A stretch of 64,000 nt of DNA from Pollenia angustigena (GCA_930367215.1 OV884059.1:227973803-228037802); one strand, 5' to 3'. Numbered from the stretch's first letter, positions 22,600-33,800 are shown. The notes: generated from the letters alone by a model not told the origin. Program-made: numbers and translations.

Positions 22600-23040
22600 A
22601 TTATTAATGTGAAAGTTTGTATGTTTAGATATTTCTTAGTTTGTCGCTCAATAACGCGAAAACCGCTTAATGAATTTGAATCAAATTTGGTAGACGGATA
22701 GTAAAAGCATATGGCCCAGATTTAAATTTTGAGTACTTTTTAAGAGGGAAGTTAAGGTGAAAATTGGTACTTTGACACTTTTTCTCTCTTTGCTAAATGT
22801 GGTATGCAAATTGCATATGGTCAGGATTTAAATATAGGGTACCTTTTAAGTGATAAAATTGGTACTTTTTAAGGGATAAAATTGGAACTTTTTCTTTTTT
22901 TTTCGATATATTTGATATATTTTATATATGTATATATTTTTTTCTGGGGGCCTAAAACGAGGAAAATCTGGTACTTTTGGTAATCTTTTGTCTTTGGTAC
23001 TTTTTCTCTTTCCAAAAAATTTGGTATACCCTGCGTGAAA
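22600..23040. repeat. GGTACTTTTT-rich dispersed repeat
   Basis: Multiple imperfect repeats of TTGGTACTTTTT and GATAAAATTGGTACTTTTTA, preceded by TTAGTTTGTCGCTCAATAACGCG. A related piece lies at about 23540-23640 (GGTACTTTTTCTCTTATGG). Class unknown. Confidence 0.5.
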
Positions 23041-23285
23041 TTTGTGCCAATAAATATTAAAACACTTATTCCGTGACCACTGAACCCAGTTTTATTATAA
23101 AATGAAAGCAATTGTGATAAGTGGTTGGTGAAAACAGAACACACCACTTAGCTGGTGCTAATTCGTTTAAAGAGTTATAATTTCAGATGAAAGGAAATCG
23201 ACAAACAACTTATCATGTAACTGGAATTTGAGTTGATTGCGGCTGATTCTATCTGGTTCTATTACTTTATATGAGAAAGATCCAT

Positions 23286-23510
23286 CATATTAACATGGTT
23301 CACTCGGGACAATATCTGCGACATGCATTATTTTAACCCAAAATATAATGTGTCTATTTCACTTACTTCAGTGACCTGTTACAAAGTGTCAAAAAATGTA
23401 CCAATTATCCCCCTCCTAGGGCAACGCCATGTAAAAGTAAAAAATCTCCTTCATATAAAGTGTAAGAATTAGACACGTTTTAGAACTGGCACGTGACAAG
23501 TTTAGTGTAA
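23286..23510 (+). repeat. Dispersed repeat, copy 1 (GGGACAATATCTGCGACA)
   Basis: ACATGGTTCACTCGGGACAA through GACCTGTTACAAAGTG and AAAGTGTAAGAA...TTTAGAACTG are collinear with 37462-37620. Copy 1 carries a small insertion relative to copy 2. Confidence 0.7.
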
Positions 23511-23759
23511 GTTCCTTTTTCCCTATGGTAGAGATAGAATATGGCACAGATTAAACGAAAAATATGGTACTGTTGGTACTTTTTCTCTTATGGATAAGTT
23601 TGGTATACAGATATGGCATATGGTCCACTGGCTGGTATATACATACATACATATTTAGACACCTCCTGCTTTACATATGGACAGTTGAAGGTCGGTTGCT
23701 CAAGAGTATCGAGTGCTCAAGACTTATGCATATGTATGTTTTGGCAAAAAATTATAATG

Positions 23760-23886
23760 TGAGAGGAATGAAAGAAGAGATAAACTCACGGTTTATTGTT
23801 GATGTTTTGTCTAAGCTTGGATATAGTTACAAGTAGGACTTTGAGTGTTTATAATTCTTATTCGCCTAACAGTTTTATTTGTGTAA
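23760..23886. repeat. Reverse member of the GCGAATAAGAATTA family
   Basis: GATAAACTCACGGTTTATTG through TATAATTCTTATTCGCCTAACAGTTTTATTTG matches 31690-31800 directly and 6084-6200 in reverse. Confidence 0.65.
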
Positions 23887-24095
23887 TCACCCCTATTCTG
23901 CGTTTCGATTCGGATCGAAATTTTAAGTAACAGTTAAGTGAGAAAAACATGTTTGTTTCAATTTATGGTATTTTTGTTTCATTTCTCACATTTCAATCGA
24001 AAAGTTTCTCAACGCGGGAGTTACAGAACATGGGCACAAAATACCAAAGTTGGTAAAAACGGAGAAAATTTCGATCCGAATCGAAACGCAGAATA
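23887..24095. mobile_element. Palindromic MITE, TCACCCCTATTCTG start
   Basis: CTGCGTTTCGATTCGGATCG on the left is mirrored by CGATCCGAATCGAAACGCAG on the right, about 125 bp apart. The CACCCCTATT terminus is shared with the element at 29091 and resembles 31060-31083. Confidence 0.75.
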
Positions 24096-24323
24096 TTTCA
24101 GTCTTTGGAAAAAGGTTTCCTTATGATCTGTGCAACCAGTGAAATGAGCATCTCTCACTCACTCACTTGTTCACGTTTCCTCAAAACAGGCAGTAAATCT
24201 TGCTCTACTTTTCATGTGAAAGCAGTTACGGATAAATGCGAGCAAATAATTAAACTGATTATAAGTGCCAAAAAGTTAGCCCCGTTTTATAGTTCACGTA
24301 ATAGCGAATGCTGTTTTAAGTTT

Positions 24324-24345
24324 TATCGGGCTTAAAAAACACCCG
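24324..24345. repeat. Solitary mariner-type terminus
   Basis: TATCGGGCTTAAAAAACACC(C) is the exact reverse complement of the left terminus of the deleted mariner at 21825. No further mariner sequence is attached. It may be the remaining end of another copy. Confidence 0.65.
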
Positions 24346-25022
24346 TTGTAAGTAATATTTGTTTTTAATCATTCTCATTAATCATACGCTTTAGTGTCTT
24401 ATTGGCAAATTAATATAAATCATACGCTTCAGTATGAGGAATTTTATTTATTTTGTTTATTTTACATTTATAACACGATAATAACAATAACAATAATAAT
24501 AAAAACGCACATACATATAAATGGTACTTTCATAAATTTATTTAATAAAACTTTTATGAAAAATTATTCCATAAAAAATATACATACATAAATCAATTGT
24601 TTAAAAGAAATTTCAATATGTAAAAATATAAAAATGCGGACAGCTCCCAAATACTTGAACACACAAAAGCGGAAAGAAGTTCTGCAGAAAAGACTTTTTT
24701 CAGGATTTGCTCTAGTTCGAATTGCAAATGATTAAAATTTTTGAAGGCACTAATCCAATTTCATGTTGGTAATTTTATGTGTTTTTTTTATTACACTCCC
24801 CTGACAAATTGTTAACAATCATCATAAAATAGAATTTTTTTTTTATTAAATATGGTTTTATCGCCTGTCTCTTTGTATTCATGCTAATAAAACTAGAAAA
24901 AGGCGTCTTCAATAAAGCAACAAATGTGCGATTCTGGCCTCCTTTGCATTTTATATTTATAGATTTTTTTTGTGTTTTTTTATTTTATTAATATTTCGCT
25001 TAAAGGAGGAAACATGCATCAA
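24346..25022. other. No recognisable feature
   Basis: AT-rich, no supported gene or element. Confidence 0.55.
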
Positions 25023-25168
25023 CACTCAGTGAAAAAACATGTTAAAATATGGTCACCGCCAACAACAATATTTTTTAAGAAAATTTTGAATAAATTATGT
25101 TTAATTTAACCATATTATTGTCACCGACAATCATATTATGGTTTAAATAGTCCTTAATCAAGAAGCCA

Positions 25169-27262
25169 TCATACACCAAACTTTCTTTTGCCAAACAACA
25201 ACAACAACACTCTTGCAATATCCTGCAGCGCACCAACAGTCCGAGAAATTGAAGAAACAATAATCAAACAAAAAACCAACAAAGCTGCTGGTGAAGATGG
25301 TATGCACGCAGAACTGCTACTAGCTGACCCTCAAATGGCAGCTAATCTTCCTCATGCCCACCTAAAACAAGCCTGGCAAGAAGAACATTTCCCTTATACG
25401 TGGAAAAAAGGCGTTATAATAAAAATCCAAAGAAAGGCGATCTACGTGAGTCAATTGGAGAGGCATAACTCTTTTAAATATGATTTATAAGATAACTGCC
25501 AACATAGTACAGAAGCGAATACAGGAAAAACTAGAGGGTAGCCTAAGAGAAGAACAAGCTGGGTTTCGTCCTGACAGAAGCTGCATCGACTCTTCCAACA
25601 CTCTTCGAATAAACGTCGAACAATGTATTGAATGACAAAATCCTGTATATATGGTTGTTGTAGATTTCAAAAAAGCTTTTGACATGATGAACAGATCTGC
25701 AATATGGGCGTGTCTTAAAAGGAAAGGTGTTCCCGACAAACTTATCAACATCATTAGAGCGTTATATGATGGTTCTGAAGTATCAGTCCTCCACAACGGC
25801 ACCTGTAGCAACACTTTCACAACAAATGCTGGGGTAAAACAAGTTTGCCCTCTTTCGCCACTACTCTTTACTATAGTACTGGACGAAATAATGAGAGTAG
25901 TGTGTTCCATCAAGAGAGGGATAACTTGGACATTTAGCAGTCATCTCGAAGATCTTGACTTTGTGGATGAGATATGTTTGTTATTACATAAGATCAGTGA
26001 TATGCAATCAAAGTTAGACCATCATCCAATAACTAGCAAAGCAAGTAGGCCTAGAAATCAACGTCGCGAAAACAAAGGCTATGAGAATAAATAACAATAG
26101 CTCACATCATATTTTATTGAACAACCAACGCATCGAATACGTCAACAAATTCTGTTACCTAGGAAGCATAATAACAACATCAGGCGGGACAAAAGACGAC
26201 GTAGCCAATCGAATCAACCGAGCAAGAGCAGCATTCGGTAGACTAAACGCGGTCTGGCGCTCAACACAAATATCTAATAGTATGTTCACATTTGGCTTCT
26301 TAAACGCGTTTAAGCAGTTCGAACGTGATTAAGCTCTAATCACTTCAAAATCGAGATGATTACCCATACATTGAAGTGATTTGTTAATCACTTCAAATCG
26401 ACATGATTACAACTAAATCACTTCATAAACCACATAGAATCCACTGAACATACCCTAATAATGTAGAATCGCTCGATTGTGTACAACCGGCCAAGATGTC
26501 TGCTTAATATTTTTATTTTTTTTTTCCTTAAATAATTCATAAATTTTCACAATTTCATCATTAAATTGATTAAAATAATCTTCTGATAATTTTATAAAAG
26601 TGTTTTTATCCATTTTTAATACTTTAAAGAAATTTAAATTTGTTTGTTGTTTTTTTGTGTGCTTGTGTGTGTGTTTTTTCTTAATCATCTGTCATCTTAA
26701 TCATCTCAAATGTAATGTGAACGGCTTTGATTAGCTAAATCAACATTTTGCTTAAACGCGTTTAAAAACCCAAATGTGAACATACTATAAGAACACCAAA
26801 CTGGGGATATTCAAAGCGTGTGTCAAATCCATTTTGCTTTATGGTTGTGAAACCTGGTTGGTATCCATAGGCACGACCAGGAAACTTCAAGTGTGTTTAA
26901 ATAAATGTCTTCGTATTCTTCATAAAATATTTTGGCCAGCCACTATACGCAACCAAGATCTTTGGCAACTAGCGAACGAAGAAGAAATTGGCAAACAAAT
27001 AAGAAGAAAATGGAGGTGGATAGGCCACACTCTGAGAAAAGATGCCACAAATATAAGAAGAATGGCACTAAAATGGAATCCCCAAGGTTCTAGAAAAAGT
27101 GGCCGTCCAAACAACACATCGAGACGATCAGTGAAAAACGAACTTGAGCGATATGGTTTCAAGTGGGACGATGCCGCAGTTGAAGCTAGAGACAGATTAC
27201 GTTGGAGAAATCAAAATGTTGAAGCCCTATGCTTCATTGAGGAGTAAAGAAGGACAACGAAG
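25169..27262 (+). pseudogene. 5'-truncated RTE/BovB-like LINE, reverse transcriptase
   Basis: Flanked by the 13-bp direct repeat AATCAAGAAGCCA (25156-25168 and 27263-27275), a target-site duplication. Coding starts inside the RT domain: NKAAGEDGMHAELL. After a frameshift come EEQAGFRPDRSCID, VVVDFKKAFDMMNRSAIW and VKQVCPLSPLLF. The catalytic box reads LDFVDEICLL where YADDICLL is expected, so a catalytic aspartate is replaced. A third frame has NKFCYLGSIITTSGG and is interrupted by a 500-bp MITE. It resumes SILLYGCETWLVS, then KWRWIGHTLRKDATNIRRMA, and ends LCFIEE with a stop at 27245-27247. Endonuclease domain absent. Retrotransposition intermediates commonly truncate 5'. Clade is judged from the YLGS.I...G and LLYGCETW style; confident of RT, less of clade. 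Confidence 0.8.
26283..26782. mobile_element. 500-bp MITE inserted in the LINE
   Basis: Ends TGTTCACATTTGG and CCAAATGTGAACA, with TIR pairing through TTAAACGCGTTTAAG. It is flanked by TA on both sides (26281-26282, 26783-26784). Removing it and one TA restores the RT reading frame across ISNS|TIRTP. Contains AATCACTTCAAAATCGA-type direct repeats. A 77-codon minus frame inside is not recognised. Confidence 0.88.
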
Positions 27263-27744
27263 AATCAAGAAGCCACAACCATATTATGGTTGCCTCCGAA
27301 CATGTTATGGTTAATAATAACTAAAATATGTTTAACACTTATAATAGCATGGTTGGTTTTCATCCAACTTTTCTTGGAAAAGTGGAAAATACTATTATTA
27401 ATTTTGAAACAAATTTTTGTCATATTTAACAATAACATAATAAGAGGCAACCATAATATGGTTGTTGTTTCTTGTTTGGAGGACTAATTTAACCATAATA
27501 TGGTTGTCGGTGACAATAACATGGTTAAATTAAACTTAATATGTTCAAAATTTTCTTTAAACATAGTTTTGTTGGAAGTAACAAAATTTAAATATGTTTT
27601 TTCTCTGCGTGTACAAAAAAAAAACAAATAGAAAAATGTGTCTAAGTTTAAAAAATGATTTGCTTAAAAGTAGACGAGGCTTTGCTGAGAGTTCAAATAT
27701 AACTCTTATACCAAAAAGTTTTTCCATTAAGAACATTACTCGCT

Positions 27745-27894
27745 TCCTGCACGGTCAACATTTGCATGAAATAATCTTCAAACATTAAATTGTATGGACC
27801 GTACTATCGATTCAAATAAAGATTTCATGCATTTTTCTGAATTTTATGTGTTTTTTTTTTAAACTTTCCTATAGCTCTTAAAAAATCACCCGAT
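27745..27894 (+). pseudogene. mariner 3'-end fragment
   Basis: The last codons read QHLHEIIFKH and stop at 27786-27788. Then comes the same 3' non-coding sequence as the copy at 47366-47470: ATTCAAATAAAGAT, ATGCATTTTTCTGAATTTTA, CTATAGCTCTTAAAAAATCACCCGATA. Only about 150 bp of the element remains. Confidence 0.8.
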
Positions 27895-27974
27895 ACATAT
27901 TAAGAAGGTATGAAGGAACACTTTTGCTTAACTAACTTAAAATTTTTGATTTTTTGAGATATGTTGCATATGTT

Positions 27975-28500
27975 GTTTACCTTCACCGAAGGTAAAAGGG
28001 TATATATAACTTTGTCATTCCGTTTGTAATTTCTACAATATTGATCCTACGCCCTATAAAGTATATAAATTCTGGGTCCTTATGAAAAGCGAAGTTCAAA
28101 TCCGGTTGTCCGTCTGTCCGTCTGTCTTTTGAAATGGCTTTTTCCGAAGCCCCCAGATATGATGGGGGCTTGGTTGGGGTATCTTTGTGTCAGGTATTCT
28201 TATTATAATTTTGCTATTGAAATTCAGCCAGATCGGTCCACAAATGGCTGAGATATGAGCAAAAAACCACGACTACCTCTAATTTTTTTCCAAAAATCCC
28301 TTGTGGTTGTTGTATTTTTATTGCTTTTTGCTGCATATCTTTGGAACGGCAAAGGCCAAAGTTTCCAAATTAGGTACACACATTTAGGTTGCCAATACAC
28401 ACCATCCTACAAAATGTGGGCGGGATTGGAGAAGTGGGCGTGGTACCTCCGGTACAAAAAAATTACAAATTGTATAAAAACCTAAATTTTAGGGCTGCCA
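27975..28500 (+). repeat. DINE-like repeat module, copy 3
   Basis: CACCGAAGGTAAAAGGGTAT, TTGTCATTCCGTTTGTAATT, TATATAAATTCTGGGTCC, then GTCCGTCTGTCCGTCTGTC. It continues through GGCTGAGATATGAGCAAAAA and GGCCAAAGTTTCCAAATTAG. Same order as copy 2 at 15530; copy 1 is reversed at 14600-14770. Confidence 0.7.
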
Positions 28501-28885
28501 TATGGATATGACTTATATACCGGAAATTTTTAGTAGAACATATTTTATAAAAAACTCGGGAAAATCGGTTCAGATTCAAAAAAGTTATGGCCAAAATAAA
28601 ATGTTTTTTTTTTTAAATACCCACTTTCGGGAACCATAGATCTCCCCGAGTCCAAGCTTTATAACTAAAGTAAATGGTAAATTTCTTCTTTAACACGTCG
28701 GTATATAAATCTGTCAAATCGGTGAATATATTTCCAAATTTCGGTTCACAACTCAAATAAGTTTTATGGTTTACAACTTTGCTATTGTGGTGAACAAAAA
28801 CATCAAAAGTAATTACACAACTCAACACAGTGAACATTAAACGGGACATATTTCATTTTAATGATATTCAAACAACGTTCCATCA

Positions 28886-28944
28886 TGGCTTAGTTGTCTA
28901 GGGGGTGTGTTAAGTTAGAAACTTTGAGTTCTCTGGTTCGAATC
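28886..28944 (+). repeat. tRNA-like Pol III box pair (tRNA-derived remnant)
   Basis: TGGCTTAGTTG at 28886 matches an A box and GGTTCGAATC at 28935 matches a B box, at tRNA-like spacing. The T-arm does not pair well, so it is not a functional tRNA. Likely a tRNA pseudogene or SINE head. Confidence 0.4.
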
Positions 28945-29090
28945 TTGTTTATTTTAAAAAGAAATTTTTTTTTTAATTCTTATTTTTTTATGTTCTAAAA
29001 ACCATTTAAAAAGTTTTCGCTTTTTTTTTAATTTAATTTATAATGAAGTTTAAAGTCTTATAAATATGTATGTATAAATATGTAAAAATT

Positions 29091-29906
29091 CACCCCTATT
29101 ATGAAAGTCGACATCGACACAAGTCGACGGCACCTGAACATTAATGGTATTTTCTGAGTCGTTGTTGACAATAATCGATTACTTTTGACAGTCAAGTGAT
29201 ATTTTCTAAGGCGCTTTTAAGTCGACGTCGAGTAGTATTGTCCCCGTTTTAGTCGACAGGAAATTTTGCGACGACTCAAATGAAAGTTAAAGAAATTTTA
29301 AATGAAATGTTAACATATTTATTGAATACGTTTGAAATAAAAAATGCTAATTTAAAAGAAGTTATGGGCACAAATTTAATAAGTAAATTTAACGCGAAAA
29401 TTCGGAAACATTTGCAAAAATATCGAAAATTCGCGAACATTTTTAATATGAAAGGAATGACAACAATTCTGTGAAAATTGCTAAATTAAATTTGCTAACA
29501 GCGGCATGAAAGAAAAGTCTTATATTTATTAATAAACGTTAAAGCTATAAAGAATCAGAAAACTTACAGTAAAAATATCTTTTATCAAAAACATGCCAAA
29601 AATTAGCGAACAAAATTCAAAATTGGAAACAAACTCTACACTTTATTTAAAAAAGCTAAATCGGTTAAAAAAACTTTTCGGAAAATAGCATAAATAGCGA
29701 TAAAAAGTGAGTGAAGAACAAAAAAATAAAAAAAAAAAACAATTGGAGATGGGATATTTTTGTCAAATTTTCGATAACTAGTCGACGTCGACACAACATT
29801 CTTATAAAATACCAAATTAACGTCGAAGTGATGTAGTCGTCGCCTTGATGTGACAACAATTAAAAATTAATGTCGACGTCGACAACGCCTTACATAATAG
29901 GGGTGA
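29091..29906. mobile_element. CACCCCTATTATG-ended foldback-like element
   Basis: TCACCCCTATTATGAAAGTCGACATCGACA-type left end and TGTCGACGTCGACAACGCC...CATAATAGGGGTGA right end are inverted. GTCGACGTCGA motifs recur in both halves, while the 350-bp AT-rich middle is unrelated. Shares its terminus with the 23887 MITE. Confidence 0.7.
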
Positions 29907-30334
29907 TTATTTAGTTTTTGTCTAGTTGCTCTGTATTCTGCTCCCACAATGGTTAAGGGTATATAAGATTCGGCACAGCCGAATATAGCCCTCTTACTTG
30001 TTTTTTCTTGTGTTTCATTTAGAACTTACCACTAACTTTTAAAAATGTTTATTAATTTTTTTTTTTCTTTTTTAAAGCCAACATACCTGCAAGAAAAGAA
30101 ATTTAAAAAATTATTAAATTTTAAATAAGATTTAGGTAATAAAAATGTTTTTTATTTTTAAAAGATTATCGATAAATTTTAAAATCAATCTGAAATCGTT
30201 ATCTCTAGAACGTGTTTAAAGAAAATAACTTTGTTTTAGGCTCGAGTAACATCTTTGGAACCATGAGACTAAAAAGTTTGTTGAGTTAAACATTTTTCTG
30301 AATATTGATTGACGTAAGATGTTGCGTCGAAACA

Positions 30335-30450
30335 TATTCACTCTTATCGTGGTTGGCGAATTATAAATACGCCTGCGACTGTTTGGTAATCGATTAAAGG
30401 AAATAAGTTCAAGTTCTTATTAATCTATAACCAAACAGTTTGTCATGTTC
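30335..30450 (+). repeat. Dispersed inverted-repeat family, copy 1
   Basis: ATTCACTCTTATCGTGGTTG, AATACGCCTGCGACTGTTTG and GGTAAT.GATTAAAGGAA match 33686-33750. Confidence 0.6.
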
Positions 30451-30625
30451 GTCTTACCCACACAGACGTTTAACAAATTTTTTTTCATTTTGGTTAAAGT
30501 GTAACTTTTGAACAATGAAAGTATCAAACCGGATACTCGCAGCTACTGAACAAATCGATAATGGTTTTTCAGTAGAATTCCGAAAATTCGTAATCGAAGG
30601 GACCGACTTTGTTTTTTACGAATAA

Positions 30626-30741
30626 CGGCCATTTTCACCAAGTTCGGTTAAAACTAACTTTCAATTAAAGTTCCGGTTTCCAATACGTTTTGACAGCTAT
30701 AACCGATGGTTAATTATAACCGAACTTGGTGAAAATGGCCG
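30626..30741. mobile_element. 116-bp MITE with TAA target duplication
   Basis: CGGCCATTTTCACCAAGTTC at the left and its exact complement at the right (GAACTTGGTGAAAATGGCCG), with TAA at 30623-30625 and 30742-30744. PIF/Harbinger-like. Same family as the truncated copy at 7965. Confidence 0.88.
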
Positions 30742-30995
30742 TAAAAGGAGTTTTCCTAATAAAGAGATTTCGTTTAAATGATGTTAAAAAACTACTAAAA
30801 TTGCTGCATTTGAATTTGCCAAGGCGGCATGAAATAACCCACCAAATTATAACCCTCCAAAAAAAAAATAATAAAATAACCCCCCAAAAGTTTGAACAGA
30901 AAACAACAACAACGATTTTTGGGAAATTATTTCATTATGAAATATTTTTAATTGGGGAATTAATTCATATGAAATTATCACCCAAAAAATCATTC

Positions 30996-31083
30996 ACGCC
31001 TATCGTGAATAAAAATTCCTTGGGGGATTTTTTTTATCGTGAATAAAACTCTCAAGGAATTTTTATTCATGATAGGGGTGATT
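30996..31083. mobile_element. Short palindromic MITE
   Basis: CACGCCTATCGTGAATAAAA followed by ATTCCTTG pairs with CAAGGAATTTTTATTCATGA followed by TAGGGGTGA. Roughly 90 bp, 30-bp arms. Confidence 0.7.
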
Positions 31084-31142
31084 ATGAAATAAATCCCCAA
31101 AATATTTTTTGGGAGATTGTTTCATTTTCAAATTTATAATGA

Positions 31143-31232
31143 AAACGTTTTTGGGCGCAAGGATTTTCTCCGGCCTTTGGCCTGGCGCAAGGATTTTCTC
31201 CTCTTTGGTATAACAAAGACTGGCCTCGCATC
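31143..31232. repeat. GGCGCAAGGATTTTCTCC direct pair
   Basis: GGGCGCAAGGATTTTCTCC occurs twice about 33 bp apart and is complementary to the module near 8.69 kb. Confidence 0.6.
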
Positions 31233-31274
31233 TCCTAAGCAAAAAGAGATACAAAAAAAAAATTAATTAACAAA

Positions 31275-31524
31275 GTTTCGTTTAAATGTGCTAAATTCCC
31301 ATTTCACACTATTGATAAACTGAAATTTATTGTTCAAGGGATAAGCTATTCCTATGAGCATTTCACTGGTTGCTTAGGCCAGATCGTCAGGAAAGTTCAT
31401 CCAAAGATTTCAGAAAAACTAAAGATATTAAACAAATAAAACTGTTAAGCGAATAATAATAATCAACAATAAATTTAAGTTTATCAAAAGTGTGAAATGG
31501 GAATTTAGCACATTTAAACGAAAC
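31275..31524. repeat. 250-bp palindrome around the CAGTGAAATGC module
   Basis: GTTTCGTTTAAATGTGCTAA, TTCCCATTTCACAC and AATTTATTGTT on the left are mirrored on the right, ending TTTAAACGAAAC at 31524. The loop contains the reversed CCAGTGAAATGC module and AACTGTTAAGCGAATAA. Confidence 0.8.
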
Positions 31525-31674
31525 CTTGTTGTTAAATTTGTTGACTCCCAAGAAAAACTTTGATAACTAAAATGAATGTGGCAGTGTAGATAAAACTGAA
31601 CTGGCAAAATAAAATAATTTGTTTTTTCTTTACCCACTGTTGTCGTACATTTAGAGTTGACAAAAAATCAAACA

Positions 31675-31915
31675 ATTGTGGTCGGGACTGTAAGAAAAGA
31701 TAAACTCACTGTTTATTGTTGTTGTTTTTGTTTACGCTTCGATATTGTTACAAGTAAAACTGGTGTTTATAATTCTTATTCGCTTAACAGTTTTATTTGT
31801 TTAATATCTTTAGTTTTTTCTAAAATCTTTGGATAAAGTTTCCTGACGGTCTGGCCTAAGCAACCAGTGAAATGCGCATAGGAATAGCTTTTTCCATCAA
31901 CAATAAATTTCAGTT
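31675..31915. repeat. Adjacent copy of the same dispersed modules
   Basis: Holds GATAAACTCACTGTTTATTG, TTCTTATTCGCTTAACAG, GGCCTAAGCAACCAGTGAAA and CAACAATAAATTTCAG, largely an inverse of 31318-31440. Together with 31275-31524 it looks like two overlapping foldbacks. Confidence 0.65.
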
Positions 31916-31921
31916 TATCAA

Positions 31922-32259
31922 CATAGAAAAAAATTTTGCACCATTAAAAGCATTAATCAAAATTAACATCAGTTTTAATTAAAAAATTAATCAAGTGAGT
32001 TAAACGTTTAATCAAGTGAATTAAACTTTTAATCCAGTGTAAAGTTAAAGTTAAAAGTTTAATTGACAACATTAATTTGCACCAGTCAACAAATTAATAA
32101 TATCAATTAAACGTTTGATTCACTTGATTAAACGTTTGATTCACTTGATTAAACGTTTAATTAACTTGATTAAACGTTTTGTTCACTTGATTAAATTTTT
32201 TATTAAAACTGCTTTTATTTCTGATTGATGCTTTTACTGGTGCAAAATTGTTTTCTGTG
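31922..32259. mobile_element. MITE carrying an internal 21-bp satellite
   Basis: Left end CATAGAAAAAAATTTTGCAC and right end GTGCAAAATTGTTTTCTGTG are inverted. The paralogous sequence at 31480-31500 (TTTATCAAAAGTGTGAAAT) is an empty site, confirming the insertion. The interior holds repeated GATTAAACGTTTGATTCACT units (about 32100-32195) and an inverse series near 31990-32030. Confidence 0.8.
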
Positions 32260-32265
32260 AATAGT

Positions 32266-32345
32266 ATGAAATGGGAATTTAGCACATTTAAATGAAACCT
32301 TGTTAATTAAATTTTTTGACTCCCAAGAAAAACTTTGAATTCTAA
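32266..32345. repeat. Repeat arm continuing the 31491 sequence
   Basis: AGTATGAAATGGGAATTTAGCACATTTAAA and GACTCCCAAGAAAAACTTTG match 31491-31562; this is the right flank of the MITE insertion site. Confidence 0.7.
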
Positions 32346-33685
32346 ATTGTTTGCCAGTGAGTTACAAGCCAGTTTTATACATAAAAATAAGCCATAAGCA
32401 ACAACAGGTGACTTTAAATCATTGTCGAAAATAAACACTAAATATCGTTTTTTAATGTTCGGTTCGGTAGATTTGTGGAAAACACAAACGCTAATAGTGT
32501 TTGTGTAGAAACTCATTAAAAAAAATAACGTTTCCCTGTTAGTCATATTTCGAACACAAAAATATTACTGTTTTTATCAAACTCAACAAAAGATGTGAAC
32601 ATTTAATTCCGTTCGGTTTTTTTTTTTTGAAAATCCACAAACTTCAATGTGTTCGGTTCGGCTCGTTAATATCCGTCCCTTTTGGCTGGTAACTATTTCG
32701 TAACTATTTCTTGAAAATAGTTACGAACGGTATTAAGGGTTGTGTATGTCTACACAATATCTATCGTTCCTGGGTGTGTGAGCCGAACGTTATATAATGT
32801 ACTGTTTATTTTCGTTTATTAAATGGTTAAAGAATTGAAATTTAAAGAATTAAAAGGCCGTATTTTAAGGCGTTGCAAAAATGAAATTTTTTGGATTTTT
32901 GATAACGTCTTTTATCGTTTATTTAAAAGGGTGACTTACTCCCTTTTTTCATCCACTCAAAATTGTTTCCTCTGTACCTCTCATTAATTCTGAAATTTTC
33001 ATTTGAATTTCTAATTTTTGCCAAAATTGAAAATTTACTAAACAATCATAACTCACCTCAATGAAAACTAAATTGATAACAATAAAAATAGAAAAACCTA
33101 TCAAAACCAGCGAATTATTATTGTTGTATTCTATTCGATTCATAAGAGGAAATATGCATTTTGCCATAAATAAAATGACGAAACAGTTTTCCAAATAAAT
33201 TGTACAAATTAGAGAAATAATAACGCCAAACGACAGACAAACATCGATGTTGCTAACAAAAAAACAAACAAAAAAGGAACATGTTAATAACAGCGATTTA
33301 AAGTTTTCGATGATGTTGTTCACTTTAATGATGTTGATGAAACAAGTAGAATATCATAAATATTAAATTGATTGTTATTTGTTGCTTTTGATGAAATAAA
33401 TAATAATTGTCTGAAAAAATAACAATAAATTTTATTTATTTGTGGAGTATATTAGAAAAAACGTAGAAGCAATACAACAAAAAAAAAAAAAAACTTCACA
33501 AAATTTGAAATTTGGTATTAAGCATGACAGTTAGTGTTAAAATTATAGGTACATCAGCATGGTATATTTAAGAGTGGGTAACAAGATTATAGTATCGCCT
33601 GCAAGCGTATTCCTGTCTCCTTTCAAACTTAAGACAGCATGAAAAAGAGAAGAGTTGAGAGCAAAGCTGAGAACGAAAAGGTATT
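32346..33685. other. No recognisable gene
   Basis: A 124-codon minus-strand frame at 32949-33323 is hydrophobic and AT-driven, with no motif I recognise. It is not supported as a gene by composition or context. Confidence 0.45.
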
Positions 33686-33800
33686 CACCCTTATCGTGAG
33701 TGGCGAATTTAAAATACGCCTACTACTGTTTGGTAATAGATTAAAGGAATATGTTTTCGTTCTCTTTTAAATTCGCCAACCACGATAAGGTTGATTCCCA
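33686..33800. repeat. Dispersed inverted-repeat family, copy 2
   Basis: TTCACCCTTATCGTGAGTGG and GCGAATTTAAAATACGCC on the left are mirrored by TTTAAATTCGCCAACCACGA and TAAGGTTGA on the right. Confidence 0.7.

Larger units (their letters stand above)
25023..27611. mobile_element. Long-TIR palindromic MITE hosting a LINE
   Basis: Left end CACTCAGTGAAAAAACATG and right end ATATGTTTTTTCTCTGCGTG are inverted. Pairing continues inward through TTTAATTTAACCAT, GTCACCGACAA and ATATTATGGTT. If the LINE at 25169-27262 and one copy of its target duplication are removed, the two arms align for roughly 190 bp each. AACCATATTATGGTTG motifs recur in both arms and in the centre. The original MITE was about 480 bp. 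Confidence 0.8.

Noticed and set aside
21827..24345. Single 2.5-kb mariner bounded by identical TIRs
   Set aside because: The right terminus at 22583-22596 already closes the deleted element with its N-terminal coding next to it. The 24.3-kb end is therefore treated as solitary.
26455..26688. 77-codon minus frame as a MITE-encoded protein
   Set aside because: Low-complexity lysine-rich start, no recognised domain, and contained in a 500-bp non-autonomous element.
28879..28950. Functional tRNA gene
   Set aside because: A and B boxes are present but the T-arm and acceptor stem do not pair. Called a tRNA-derived remnant.
32949..33323. 124-codon hydrophobic minus-strand frame as a membrane protein
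   Set aside because: Driven by AT-rich phenylalanine, isoleucine and leucine codons, with no motif or regulatory context. Frames like this are common by chance here.
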